48,675 bases of DNA from JBAYNW01 sp041678605 (lineage in GTDB: Bacteria; Cyanobacteriota; Vampirovibrionia; Gastranaerophilales; Gastranaerophilaceae): positions 1-48,675 of the forward strand of contig JBAYNW010000014.1 of the NCBI GenBank assembly GCA_041678605.1, in the 5' to 3' direction. The notes under the pieces are model-generated. The model ran no database searches and was not told the DNA's origin. It worked only from the letters and a program-made list of their open reading frames with translations. How positions within the stretch are numbered: the first letter of the stretch is position 1; every line of letters starts with the position of its first letter. Positions 31,206 through 40,095 of the stretch are shown in pieces. A program made the translations under genes and the position numbers.

Positions 31206-33209
31206 CTACGCTCCTGCGTTTTTGTATAGTCCCCTAAAGTCGAGAGCGGTAACACCTGCGTCCATCAATATTTGGTATTCAATTCCCAAGAAATCAGTTG
31301 CGATTCTGCTTGTTAATTGAGGTGTTTCATAGCCACTCAAATTTGTGACTTCAATTGTGTCACAATCCATAGCATTTGTCGCTAAATACCATGCATTTCC
31401 TGTTAATTCTGCATCAACAATAATTTGCATTAAGTTTTGATAGATGTTTGCAACTCCTGCATTTGTACCCGAAGGATCTGATGAAGATTTTAATAATTGG
31501 GCAGCTTCAAGTTCCTTGTCAGGACTAACAATTATAAATTGTGGAGTTAGATTTAATGCAACCTTCGCACCTAAATCTTTTTGCTTTTTCATAGCGGCTC
31601 TTGCCGTTGCTAATGCTGCGGTTGTAATTGCGGTTCCTGATGAAGCTAAGTTTTTATGAGTAGAAGCATCAAATAAATTAACTCCGTCATAAATAGCCGC
31701 ATTAGCTGTAAGAATTTTATAAACAAGGGCGTTAATTGTTTGATATGCCGCTCTTGTATATTTTACAGGCATTTTAGAAATAACGTTCAAGTCATCATTA
31801 ATAAATGCTTCACGAGTTAAGCCAAATTTTTTGGCATAAGTAGCAACGGATTTTGTTACTTTTTCATCTTTTAGTTTATCAAACTTAACTTCGCTGCCTT
31901 CAGGAACTAATTCAAGCTTGCCTGCTTCAGACATTCTGTAGTGTCTTGCTTCTTTGAAGTCTTTGTTTGTCCCCTTGCCGGTCCATAATTGATAAGTTGT
32001 AGATGCAGTCGCATAATCCGACATTGATTTGCTGACAACGTTGTCAACAATTGACATAAAGGCAGATGAAGGAGTTAATGCCCTTCTGAATAATTCATCA
32101 GGTGACATTCTAAAAATACCATTTTCGCCTTCACGAGATAAACATTCTCTTGCCAGATCTTGAAGTCCAATGCTTCTAAATTCGTTGGCACCTTCAGCAG
32201 GTTTTTCAATCTTATGACCGGCTCTGATTAAGAGTCCGTCAACTGCTGCAGTTCTGAATTTGTCACCTTCTTCAGCAATGATTTGAACATTCTGCGAACC
32301 GGGTAGTGCTATTTTCGTTTCTTCAAACTTTTTAAGAACGGCTTCTTTAACATCTGCAATAGATTTTTCTTTAAAATCTTCCAATTTTAATTCAAATTTA
32401 CGGCATAATTCAGCCTTTTCAAAAGCTTTCTGCTCGCCTTTTAATTCAGCGGCTTTTACTTCCTCATCAGATTTAACAGCTGCATCTTCAAGGTTTTTGA
32501 TTTGAGCGTTTAAATCCTCGACAATTTTTACTTGTTCTGCTGTTTGTTGTTTTTCTAATGCTTCAGCTAGCATTTTCTTAAGTTGTTCTGGGTCCATTTT
32601 TTTTGTCCTTTCTTTGTTGTTTAACATAATGTTATTTTCTAAATTTCTATTCACGCCGACAGCATCATCAGCAGGAACACTTACTATTGACACCTCGAAC
32701 GGTGTCCACTTTGTTGCAATATATGCAGGTCCTTCAAATCGTCCGTTGGATGATTTTTTGCCTGCTGCAACCTCTTCCCAACAGTCAACAAAATAGCCGA
32801 CTGATACACCTTTTAAAGTGCCGGATGATACTTTTCTATAAATTTTTTCAGCCTCATCATCATCATCAAAAATAATGTCGCAGTAAGCTTTTTTTGTTGC
32901 CTCGTCAAGCTTTATATTTTCCAATTTTCCGAGAATATAATCTCGATTGTGATTGAATAAACTGACACCTATTTCGTTTAATCTATTAAAGTCAATACTG
33001 TTAGCATCATGCTGTAATATTTCAACCCCGAAATATCTTGAATATGGCTGTTCTGAAGAAAAAGATACGCTTACACGTCTTTCATCTTCTTTTATTGCTT
33101 TTGTTTCAATCGCGAAAGTTCTATGAAACATTTCTTCTGTAGAAAAATCTCTATGAAGTTTTTTTCGAGTCAGTGTCCTCATTGATGAGTTTGTCTGTTT
33201 CTTCATCAT
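31206..33209 (-). CDS. Fused prohead protease - major capsid protein
   Basis: A 667-residue fusion. Residues about 30-195 are an HK97-type serine protease: H87 in LFNHNRDYILGK, S136 in GTLKGVSVGYFV, and the closing strand FEVSIVSVPADDAVGVNRN. Residues about 205-275 are a highly charged coiled coil (MDPEQLKKMLAEALEKQQTA), the scaffold or delta domain removed during maturation. From about 300 the HK97-fold capsid follows (FRTAAVDGLLIRAGHKIEKP, SRIATDFLGIEYQILMDAGV). The protease should release the capsid from its own precursor. Start ATG 33209 has AAGGAG upstream and overlaps the portal gene by 59 nt. Confidence 0.9.
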   Translation of the reverse strand: MMKKQTNSSMRTLTRKKLHRDFSTEEMFHRTFAIETKAIKEDERRVSVSFSSEQPYSRYFGVEILQHDANSIDFNRLNEIGVSLFNHNRDYILGKLENIKLDEATKKAYCDIIFDDDDEAEKIYRKVSSGTLKGVSVGYFVDCWEEVAAGKKSSNGRFEGPAYIATKWTPFEVSIVSVPADDAVGVNRNLENNIMLNNKERTKKMDPEQLKKMLAEALEKQQTAEQVKIVEDLNAQIKNLEDAAVKSDEEVKAAELKGEQKAFEKAELCRKFELKLEDFKEKSIADVKEAVLKKFEETKIALPGSQNVQIIAEEGDKFRTAAVDGLLIRAGHKIEKPAEGANEFRSIGLQDLARECLSREGENGIFRMSPDELFRRALTPSSAFMSIVDNVVSKSMSDYATASTTYQLWTGKGTNKDFKEARHYRMSEAGKLELVPEGSEVKFDKLKDEKVTKSVATYAKKFGLTREAFINDDLNVISKMPVKYTRAAYQTINALVYKILTANAAIYDGVNLFDASTHKNLASSGTAITTAALATARAAMKKQKDLGAKVALNLTPQFIIVSPDKELEAAQLLKSSSDPSGTNAGVANIYQNLMQIIVDAELTGNAWYLATNAMDCDTIEVTNLSGYETPQLTSRIATDFLGIEYQILMDAGVTALDFRGLYKNAGA

Positions 33210-34689
33210 TTTTGCTTGTCTCCTTCGGTTCTAAACCATATTGCTTTTCAAGTTCTTTTTCTTTTTTACGTTGTTTCATAACCTCTCGCCAATCTTTGCC
33301 GTTTGAAGCCGCCAATTCCGCAAGAGTCATCTGATTGGTATTTAATGCAACTTCATTGGCTTTAACCTCTTTTAGAGGGTCAATCCAAGACCAGCCCGGA
33401 GTTATCCAATCACATTCTAAATATTTTTCTTTATTTTTATAAAAATCGGGCAAATCAAGTTGACCCGTCAAATACATTGCTTCCATAAATTCTTCATAAA
33501 CCGGTTCAAAAAGGTTTTCTATTAAAAATTTTTGAAGGACTTTGTACGTAATTTGGTCGTCCAGTAAACCTTGACGGGCAGAAGAATAATTAACCTGTGA
33601 TAAATCTCTTGAAACAGTTTCATAAGAAAGCCCTTGCCCGCTTGCGGTAAGCCTCTGATTAAACATCACAAATTCTTTTGCATTTGTTGCCTGTCCGTTT
33701 GGATTTGCAACTGCTATATCATCGCCCGGTTCCAAATAATTAATAATTCCCGGAGCAATTGTTTTTTCTTTTGGTTCTGTTGCATTAGTGGGCTTATTAG
33801 TATTTGTATTTGCAAATCCTCGACCAACTCCACCGGGGGCGGTGTTTTTCTTAATAAATATAGAAAAACAAGCGAGTATTCTTTCCTTTATACTTATTGC
33901 CTCAATATATTCGTTAACGTTTTTAACTTCGTTTGCCGTCGGTGCAAGTTCTGAAATTTCCCTGATTTGTGATGGCCGTTTTATTCTTTGTAAATAAAGA
34001 ACATTTTCTGCCGGAATTTTTTGAGATTCTTTAGTATACAGACCATCCGGAGAAGTAGTTCTTATCCAATAAGCTACATGCCTATTGAATTTATCTATTT
34101 CAATCCCATTAATAATATAATTTTCATTGCCAGACCCTCTATAAAATTTTGTTGAGTCAAGGTCGTCTATTTCTCTCGCTTGAAGCTTAAATCGATAAGG
34201 GGAATTTGTATCATAAATTTTTATAAATAAAATTCCGCCATCAACTTTTAAACGTCTCATGGCCATTTGTGCTAATTCTGTAAAAGATTGACGCTCGCTA
34301 ATGTCGCAATATTTTTTCTTATTCCATTGCTTAAATTTCTTTTCTATTTGTTTGTTTAAAACTTCATTTTCTTCTTCTTCTGAAATTTTTACACGTGCCT
34401 GCAAAGTAATTCCGGTTCCGACAACGTTTCTTTCAAAAGCTTGGACAATAGACTCAGCCATATTGGAGTTACGTTCCAAATCACGAGTACGTGCCCGAAT
34501 AATGTCTCTTTCACCCTGATTGGTCATTTCAGCGGGGCTATTTACAACATGCCAACCCGAATTTTGATGACGGTTGCTTCCGGAATCATATGCGGAGCGA
34601 ATGTAATTTTCCCAAGCTATTCTTTTATATGCAAATTCAGGGTTTAAATGAATTAAAGCCCTGTTTATTAAACTGATTTTATCTGTCAT
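33151..34689 (-). CDS. Portal protein, lambda gpB family
   Basis: A 512-residue dodecameric vertex protein. Family motifs include ARTRDLERNSNMAESIVQAF, GTGITLQARVKIS, YRFKLQAREIDDLDSTKFY, PAENVLYLQRIKRPSQIREI and the stem/crown helix RDLSQVNYSSARQGLLDDQI. The C-terminus is charged (EKELEKQYGLEPKETSKNDE) and extends over the start of the capsid fusion gene. ATG 34689 immediately follows the TAG of gpW. Confidence 0.95.
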   Translation of the reverse strand: MTDKISLINRALIHLNPEFAYKRIAWENYIRSAYDSGSNRHQNSGWHVVNSPAEMTNQGERDIIRARTRDLERNSNMAESIVQAFERNVVGTGITLQARVKISEEEENEVLNKQIEKKFKQWNKKKYCDISERQSFTELAQMAMRRLKVDGGILFIKIYDTNSPYRFKLQAREIDDLDSTKFYRGSGNENYIINGIEIDKFNRHVAYWIRTTSPDGLYTKESQKIPAENVLYLQRIKRPSQIREISELAPTANEVKNVNEYIEAISIKERILACFSIFIKKNTAPGGVGRGFANTNTNKPTNATEPKEKTIAPGIINYLEPGDDIAVANPNGQATNAKEFVMFNQRLTASGQGLSYETVSRDLSQVNYSSARQGLLDDQITYKVLQKFLIENLFEPVYEEFMEAMYLTGQLDLPDFYKNKEKYLECDWITPGWSWIDPLKEVKANEVALNTNQMTLAELAASNGKDWREVMKQRKKEKELEKQYGLEPKETSKNDEETDKLINEDTDSKKTS

Positions 34690-34884
34690 CTATCTACCAT
34701 CAAATCTTGTATAGTATATTCCGTCGTTGTTATCTCGTATATTTTCAATCCTTTTTCTTTCAGCATAAAGAATTGATAAATCAGGACGTCTGAATTTTCT
34801 GTTATTGATACTATACTCTTGAGCTCCGGTTTCAATAGCAGTTATTGCACTATTTATTTGATTTAATTGCTCTTGCGTTGTCAT
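34690..34884 (-). CDS. Head-tail connector gpW-like
   Basis: A 64-residue protein: helix EQLNQINSAITAIETGAQEY, beta hairpin SINNRKFRRPDL, helix LYAERKRIENIRDN. This is the gpW fold, which closes the portal after packaging. Located between terminase and portal as in lambda. Confidence 0.88.
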   Translation of the reverse strand: MTTQEQLNQINSAITAIETGAQEYSINNRKFRRPDLSILYAERKRIENIRDNNDGIYYTRFDGR

Positions 34885-34889
34885 AATCT

Positions 34890-36752
34890 TTACCTTATCC
34901 AGTTGCTTGAATTATGTATCCAACTATCGGTATTTTTGATAAAACCGCTTTGATTTTGTTGCTTCTTTTCACTCGGTTGTTGCTGCTGCGGTTCTTCCTG
35001 CAAATATCTGACTTGTAATAAATCAGCCGCAAGTGCTGCATAGACTTCACAGTCTAAATAGTGGTTTGCCCCGTTACTTACTTTTGGTTGCCAAATAAAA
35101 ACACCATTTTTACCCGGAACTTTTTCTTCTGAACAAATTTGTTCTGCATAGTCCAAGTCACAATTACTATGCACCATCCAAGAGCCTTTGCCATTCGGAC
35201 GATTTAGACGTCCGGCAATCATATCTTTATATTGACCCCCGTCGACCATATACAATTTCATTCCATTAGCTTTGGAATTAACTTTGTCAATCATGCTCAC
35301 TTTATATCTTGACAATAAAGGTCTTGAACTTCCCTTAATTGGCACAAGCCAATCTTGGTTCATTGCACATAAGTCATAAATCTCATCTGTCTGATCGCCT
35401 GAGTCAATCGCCGCAAGATTTACCTGCATAAGTTGATTGTTTGCCTTTTTAAATGGTCTGTTTAATATATCTTCAAGCTCGTTCCAGCTGGATACCATCC
35501 CGTGAGTAATATTCCAGCTCGTCATGTATGAACCCCATGCACGAACCGTAAAATAAAAACGGTCTTTTTGTACGTCAATTCCGGACGTAATTAATAATGC
35601 TTCATTCGGAATAATATTTTCTTCGTATTTTGTTTCTCTATCAAGAACAATGCTTGAATTCATTTTTACTTCGGTTTGATTCCAAGGCTCGGCAAGCCAA
35701 GAATTTACAAAATTCATTAATTTTTCGGGATAATTTTTCGATTGGGTAAATTCATAGGCTACATCACCAAATCTTACCCAAGGTGAATAAATGGCATTAA
35801 TAGTAAAAGCCACTTTTCTTTTATTTTCTGTTATATCTTTAAAATTTTTGCCGGTGATTTCATCTTTCCAAATGCCGGAACGTAGCATTTGCGGTTTATG
35901 AATATCTGTTATAATGCCCTTACAATTTTCACATTCATAATAAGCCGTTGCCCGTCTTTCCTCCGCTGTCTTTGCCCCCTCAGGCCATTTAATACCACCT
36001 TTAAATTTCAGATTTTGCATATGCCCACAATGAGGACAAGGAACATAAAATTTACACCGAACGTCCGCACGTTCCCATGCTTGCCATATAGGTCCTAATT
36101 TTGTTGTAGGTGTTGATGTTTTAAAAGTAAATTTATCAAATGTAAATGTTCTTTGGCGTTCAGTTGCCAAACTTAGAGGGTCAGCTTCCTTACCTGCAAA
36201 TTTAGGATTTTTGTCTATTTCATCCGCAAGTACATTTTTTTTTGGTTTAGAAGATAATGATGTCGCAGAACCTGCATAACCAAAAGATAAATCCATATCG
36301 TTGGAAAATTGCAGTTCTAAAATTTTACTTTTATTTTCAAGAAATTTTTTGCTTAATTCGGGGCATAACCTTATCATTGGCCTAATACGACTATTGGAAG
36401 CATATTCAGCAATATCTCCCGTCGGTAAAACGATTATAGTAGATGCTGAATCTTGGGCAATTATGTAGCCTGTTATGTTATTTAAACATTCAGTCCCGCC
36501 TACTTGTGTTGGTTTTAAAAACGCAGTTTCTTCTATATCTGCGTCATTGTAGGTGTCCATTATTTCTTTTAGATAAGGGGTTCTTGAAGTACTCCAACGT
36601 CCGGGTTCATTTGATGTTTTTACATCCAATATTCTATAAATATCGGCCCATTCGCTAACTGTTAAATTTTCAGGCGGTTTTAATGTTGAAAGAGCTTCCT
36701 TAATCCATTCAGGAGGATTATATTTTGTTTTTTCCTGTTTTTCTTGCTTCAT
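34890..36752 (-). CDS. Terminase large subunit, GpA family
   Basis: A 620-residue packaging motor and nuclease. Walker-A-like LKPTQVGGTE (79-88), Walker B LADEID (175-180), and a zinc-binding pair CPHCGH and CENC (about 238 and 272) that is typical of GpA proteins. The nuclease half has SGIDVQKDRFYFTVRAWGS and AIDSGDQTDEIYDL. GpA terminases cut at cos sites, so cos packaging is expected. The C-terminal Gln-rich tail should bind the portal. The start overlaps the small subunit by 35 nt. Confidence 0.95.
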   Translation of the reverse strand: MKQEKQEKTKYNPPEWIKEALSTLKPPENLTVSEWADIYRILDVKTSNEPGRWSTSRTPYLKEIMDTYNDADIEETAFLKPTQVGGTECLNNITGYIIAQDSASTIIVLPTGDIAEYASNSRIRPMIRLCPELSKKFLENKSKILELQFSNDMDLSFGYAGSATSLSSKPKKNVLADEIDKNPKFAGKEADPLSLATERQRTFTFDKFTFKTSTPTTKLGPIWQAWERADVRCKFYVPCPHCGHMQNLKFKGGIKWPEGAKTAEERRATAYYECENCKGIITDIHKPQMLRSGIWKDEITGKNFKDITENKRKVAFTINAIYSPWVRFGDVAYEFTQSKNYPEKLMNFVNSWLAEPWNQTEVKMNSSIVLDRETKYEENIIPNEALLITSGIDVQKDRFYFTVRAWGSYMTSWNITHGMVSSWNELEDILNRPFKKANNQLMQVNLAAIDSGDQTDEIYDLCAMNQDWLVPIKGSSRPLLSRYKVSMIDKVNSKANGMKLYMVDGGQYKDMIAGRLNRPNGKGSWMVHSNCDLDYAEQICSEEKVPGKNGVFIWQPKVSNGANHYLDCEVYAALAADLLQVRYLQEEPQQQQPSEKKQQNQSGFIKNTDSWIHNSSNWIR

Positions 36753-37266
36753 AAACGCCGTCTATACTTATTTGCTCAAGGGCATTATTTGTATTATCCT
36801 TGACAAGTTTACTAATTCGCCTTGCCTCAATCGGACTGACAAAAGGTGATAATTCCATGGCAATTTTATTTCCAAAACCTTGCATTGAACGCTTTAAAAT
36901 AGTAAAAACCCTTTGTAATTCTGCAATAATGTTTTCTTTAGGAATATAATCACCTTTCGCTATGGCATTTTTTAAGTCTATGGCTTCTAATTGGGCCTCT
37001 TTTAATTTGCTTTCATAATAGGTTTTCTTTTCCGCCAAAGGTAAATTTTCAATATCATCAGGAGTTTTAACATTTGCACTGGTAAGTGAAGCACTCCGCC
37101 AGATAAGCACGTCCTGAATGGCCCACCATCCACGCTGAATTTTGGGGCAACCTTTTTGACCCCATCTGACAATAGTTGATTCGTCTACTCCAAATAATTC
37201 ATAAAGAGCAGCACTCGAAACACAAACTTTTTCAGAAATTACTTTTACATCCTTACTTTTTGCCAT
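36718..37266 (-). CDS. Terminase small subunit, Nu1-like
   Basis: A 182-residue DNA-recognition subunit. The N-terminal winged helix reads VSSAALYELFGVDESTIVRW, GQKGCPKIQRGWWAIQDVLI, then a helical dimerisation region and a C-terminal GpA-contact segment. Nu1 binds cosB R sites upstream of its gene; three copies of AAACATGCA lie just upstream here. I use ATG 37266 (GAAGGTAAT before it) and not an upstream in-frame codon at 37308. Confidence 0.9.
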   Translation of the reverse strand: MAKSKDVKVISEKVCVSSAALYELFGVDESTIVRWGQKGCPKIQRGWWAIQDVLIWRSASLTSANVKTPDDIENLPLAEKKTYYESKLKEAQLEAIDLKNAIAKGDYIPKENIIAELQRVFTILKRSMQGFGNKIAMELSPFVSPIEARRISKLVKDNTNNALEQISIDGVYEARKTGKNKI

Positions 37267-37564
37267 ATTACCTTCAAACATGCACGCTTTTATAATGCAT
37301 AAACCCATAAAGTATTATTTTTATTGCACTACAACCCTTAAACATGCAAAACATGCACCATTTAAAAACTTTATATTTAAAAAACCCTCGAGGGTTACCT
37401 TACCCGCAATGGGTAGGGGGTGGGGGAAGTACCTTTTTTGAAATGCCCACGCCTGTTGAGTTGTAGCCGATTGGAAATGGGTTGGCTTAAAGACTGCCAA
37501 GAACTATCCATCAATAAAATAACTTTTATTATCAAGTCATAGTCTGATATTTTTATGTTATTCC
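37267..37564. other. Candidate cos region with AAACATGCA repeats
   Basis: A gap without genes, directly upstream of terminase. Three direct copies of AAACATGCA(C/A) occur at 37276, 37340 and 37349, plus ATGCAT-like sequence at 37295. A perfect 14-bp palindrome AACCCTCGAGGGTT lies at 37383-37396, followed by a G-rich tract (GGGTAGGGGGTGGGGG). In lambda, cosN and the Nu1-binding R sites occupy this position. Role inferred by position and repeats. Confidence 0.5.
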
Positions 37565-38407
37565 TTAGCCAAATAATCCCTCCTGCTTAAACTTATGGTT
37601 ATCAACTTGCCAACGTCCGTCAATTTTATTAACATCATAGTTGCAGATAAGAAGCTCTTTAAATACGTTATTCTTAACGTTTTTACGGTTAATGCCGTTC
37701 ATTCTTTCTATTTCTATAATGTTAAACTTTTTATATAATTCTCTTATTATCGGTGCGTCATCATAACTCAATAAGAACCGCCCTTTAATATTTTTTAGAA
37801 CGTCTCTCAATCTTTCGTGATTAAAGTCTTTGGTTGATATTATTTCGTAGCCTGCCCCGCAACTATAAGGCGGGTCACAATAAAAGAAAGCTTTATCTGT
37901 ATCATATTGAGGTATTAAATCAAACGCTGATAAATGTTCAATGATTGTCTTATCTAAACGCTTACAGATTGTATCAATACGTTCAATGATTCCGCCTGCA
38001 CTTTTGATACTGCTTTCGTAAGAAACTCCGAAGTGATTGCCTCTGCCACCGAATGATCGGGTAAGCAAAAACATAAACCGACAAGCCCTTTGAATATCTG
38101 TGTAACCTTCAAACTTAATCGCTTCAGCAAATTGTTCACGAGAGGCGAGGAGGTAACACATCTCACGAGCCAATTCGCAAGGATGATACTTAACCACCCT
38201 GAATAAGTTAACTAACCTACCATCAAGGTCATTGTAGACCTCAAGGTCAGCCCAACGGTTATAATAAAACAAAACCCAACCGCCACCACCGAAAGGTTCA
38301 ATATATGAATTTATGTTTTCAGGGATTAAATAAGAAATTGCTTCACGAAGTAATCTTTTGCCGCCAACCCAATTAACTAAATATCCGCCGAATTTTTTCC
38401 TAACCAT
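37565..38407 (-). CDS. D12-class DNA adenine N6-methyltransferase (Dam-like)
   Basis: A 280-residue enzyme. SAM motif I is IEPFGGGGWVLF (about 36-47), LEVYNDLDGRLVNLFRVV is the next conserved block, and the catalytic FFYCDPPYSCG follows in the second half. The N-terminal VNWVGGKRLL matches 'W-x-G-G-K' of Dam. Adenine methylation could protect phage DNA or control packaging, given its location between the early genes and the cos region. ATG 38407 with GGAGGG chosen over an upstream GTG/ATG at 38428. Confidence 0.93.
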   Translation of the reverse strand: MVRKKFGGYLVNWVGGKRLLREAISYLIPENINSYIEPFGGGGWVLFYYNRWADLEVYNDLDGRLVNLFRVVKYHPCELAREMCYLLASREQFAEAIKFEGYTDIQRACRFMFLLTRSFGGRGNHFGVSYESSIKSAGGIIERIDTICKRLDKTIIEHLSAFDLIPQYDTDKAFFYCDPPYSCGAGYEIISTKDFNHERLRDVLKNIKGRFLLSYDDAPIIRELYKKFNIIEIERMNGINRKNVKNNVFKELLICNYDVNKIDGRWQVDNHKFKQEGLFG

Positions 38408-38538
38408 AAAACCCTCCGAATATATCATGCACTATTAAACTTTTTGAATTATGTTTATTGTGCAGGTAATCATAGGTCAATATGGTTAAATATAAAGTTG
38501 TTTCAGCAACGATATATTTGAGGCTTAGGCCTCACCTG

Positions 38539-39357
38539 TTATTTATTAAATTTCTCAGCTAATTGCTGAGTATAAGCCTTTTGTTCCGACGTATTCATAA
38601 ATAAATGCCAATACCAACGGTTGTAATTAATCCTACAAAAATCTTGGATATCTAAATTCCCGATTATCGGTTTTATTTCTTTTAAAAAGTTTCCTTCAGC
38701 AACATCACTGTGAAGATGTTCAATGTGGCACTCATAACATACAGGAATCGTAAACCAATCGGGATTTTTCTTAGCATATCCGCTGCCTTTTTGTATATGG
38801 TGAACCTGCACGCTCTTTTTACCGCATCTTATGCAAGTTTGTTGAGCCTGATAACCTAAAAACTGTTTGTCTTTTTCGTGTTCTTCCCACCATCTTGGGT
38901 CTGTATAAACATTTTCTATATCTGTTAAATCAACGTGCAACGTCCAACAATAACGCAATTCAGGCGGTAAAACCAAATCCTGCAATGCCTCTGATTCATC
39001 AATAAAAAAGAGGACTTTGTTGATAAATTCGGACGCTTCTTTTTTATTCATTTGAGAGAGGGTTTTTATAACCTCTTTTTGCTTTCCATTTGGCAAATAA
39101 CTTAATTCAGAAACTCCAACCTCGTCATAAATCCATTCTTTAATTAATTTGACTGAAAAGTCATGACCGAGATTGGCAAAAAATATTTTAATAGCTTTGA
39201 ATAATCCGCCGAAAATATAACCGAGTTGGTCTCTGGTTTTTGTATCGTTTATTTCTTCAAAGAAAATTCTGTATATTTTTCCGTCATTATAGTTTGCCAA
39301 GAAATGATTTAAAACATTTTTAAGATAAGCACGATTTGAAACTGTAAAATTCATCAT
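38539..39357 (-). CDS. HNH-type nuclease/recombination protein
   Basis: A 272-residue protein from ATG 39357 (ATGA overlap with the gene before). N-terminal half, KIYRIFFEEINDTKTRDQLG and the following helices, resembles NinB-like recombination domains in style. The C-terminal half has an HNH/DUF968-type zinc site: CIRCGKKSVQVHHIQKGSGY, then FTIPVCYECHIEHLHSD. It could nick DNA at cos or process recombination intermediates. A hairpin TGAGGC/GCCTCA lies just beyond its stop. Confidence 0.72.
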   Translation of the reverse strand: MMNFTVSNRAYLKNVLNHFLANYNDGKIYRIFFEEINDTKTRDQLGYIFGGLFKAIKIFFANLGHDFSVKLIKEWIYDEVGVSELSYLPNGKQKEVIKTLSQMNKKEASEFINKVLFFIDESEALQDLVLPPELRYCWTLHVDLTDIENVYTDPRWWEEHEKDKQFLGYQAQQTCIRCGKKSVQVHHIQKGSGYAKKNPDWFTIPVCYECHIEHLHSDVAEGNFLKEIKPIIGNLDIQDFCRINYNRWYWHLFMNTSEQKAYTQQLAEKFNK

Positions 39358-39740
39358 CCGGCTTTCAAAAGTCCTTCTTTTTGGAATCCGATTGTATTGT
39401 CGAGCCGGCCCATTTTTAAAGTTGAAAGATTTGAGTAACATCTTTTCTTTTTGCCATATTCGCCATAATTAAGATAAAATCGCCCGCATACTACATTGGA
39501 ACTGCCAATTTTATGTAAAATTGATTTTTCCAACTTATCATGAATCTCATAGGCCTCTTTTCCATAAAATCTTTTTGGTTTTTGTCTGCCTTCTTTGTTT
39601 GTTCGTTCAAGTTCAAGTATAAATTTGCCACAGGGACATTTTTCATAAATTACGTTCATGACACAATCAAAAAATCCGTCATGCGATTCTAATTCATATT
39701 TAATGGATGCTCTTTTTCTTCCACAGCTGCACTCAATCAT
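39354..39740 (-). CDS. Zinc-ribbon-like small protein
   Basis: A 128-residue basic protein starting with ECSCGRKRASIKYELE and containing YEKCPCGKFILELER: two C-x-C-G knuckles about 30 residues apart, the spacing of a zinc ribbon. The rest is Lys/Tyr-rich (KKKRCYSNLSTLKMGRLDNT). Coupled to the HNH gene by ATGA, so the two likely act together on DNA. No family recognised. Confidence 0.6.
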   Translation of the reverse strand: MIECSCGRKRASIKYELESHDGFFDCVMNVIYEKCPCGKFILELERTNKEGRQKPKRFYGKEAYEIHDKLEKSILHKIGSSNVVCGRFYLNYGEYGKKKRCYSNLSTLKMGRLDNTIGFQKEGLLKAG

Positions 39741-40095
39741 ATTTAAACCCCTCTTAGTTGCTCAACAAAAATAATGCCCTCAAAAAAGGACACAGCTATT
39801 CAACTTTTATTTTGATTACGCTTCACCGCTCTAAGGCAGTATACAGTGTTTTAAAAACATCTGCTCGATTAGCAATCAAAATCGATTTCTCTAAATAGAG
39901 TATAAACTATAAAATTTGATTTGTCTTACCTAATATTAGGTAAATTTTAGAAAATGCCATGACTTCGGGGATAATTTATAAAAAAAGTTGATACTTTACC
40001 CCCTCTGAACCCTGCCAAATTCAATTATATATAGTGTCGGATTTTTGAAGGTATTTTTAATTTAATAAAATTTCAAAGATTGCCATGCCGGATAT
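39741..40095. other. Gap between early and late blocks with a perfect operator-like palindrome
   Basis: About 355 bp with no ORF. It contains TTACCTAATATTAGGTAA (39926-39943), a perfect 18-bp palindrome, within A/T-rich DNA. The gap is upstream (for minus-strand transcription) of the zinc-ribbon/HNH/methyltransferase/terminase genes, so it may hold a late or middle promoter and operator. Confidence 0.5.
39926..39943. promoter_or_regulatory. 18-bp perfect palindrome, candidate operator
   Basis: TTACCTAATATTAGGTAA equals its own reverse complement. The size suits a dimeric HTH regulator; two HTH proteins are encoded upstream in the same strand. Confidence 0.5.

Noticed and set aside
33151..33209. 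Possible ribosomal frameshift from portal into the capsid fusion at an A7 run
   Set aside because: The phase would require +1 or -2 slippage, the capsid gene has its own ATG and AAGGAG, and portal ends normally.
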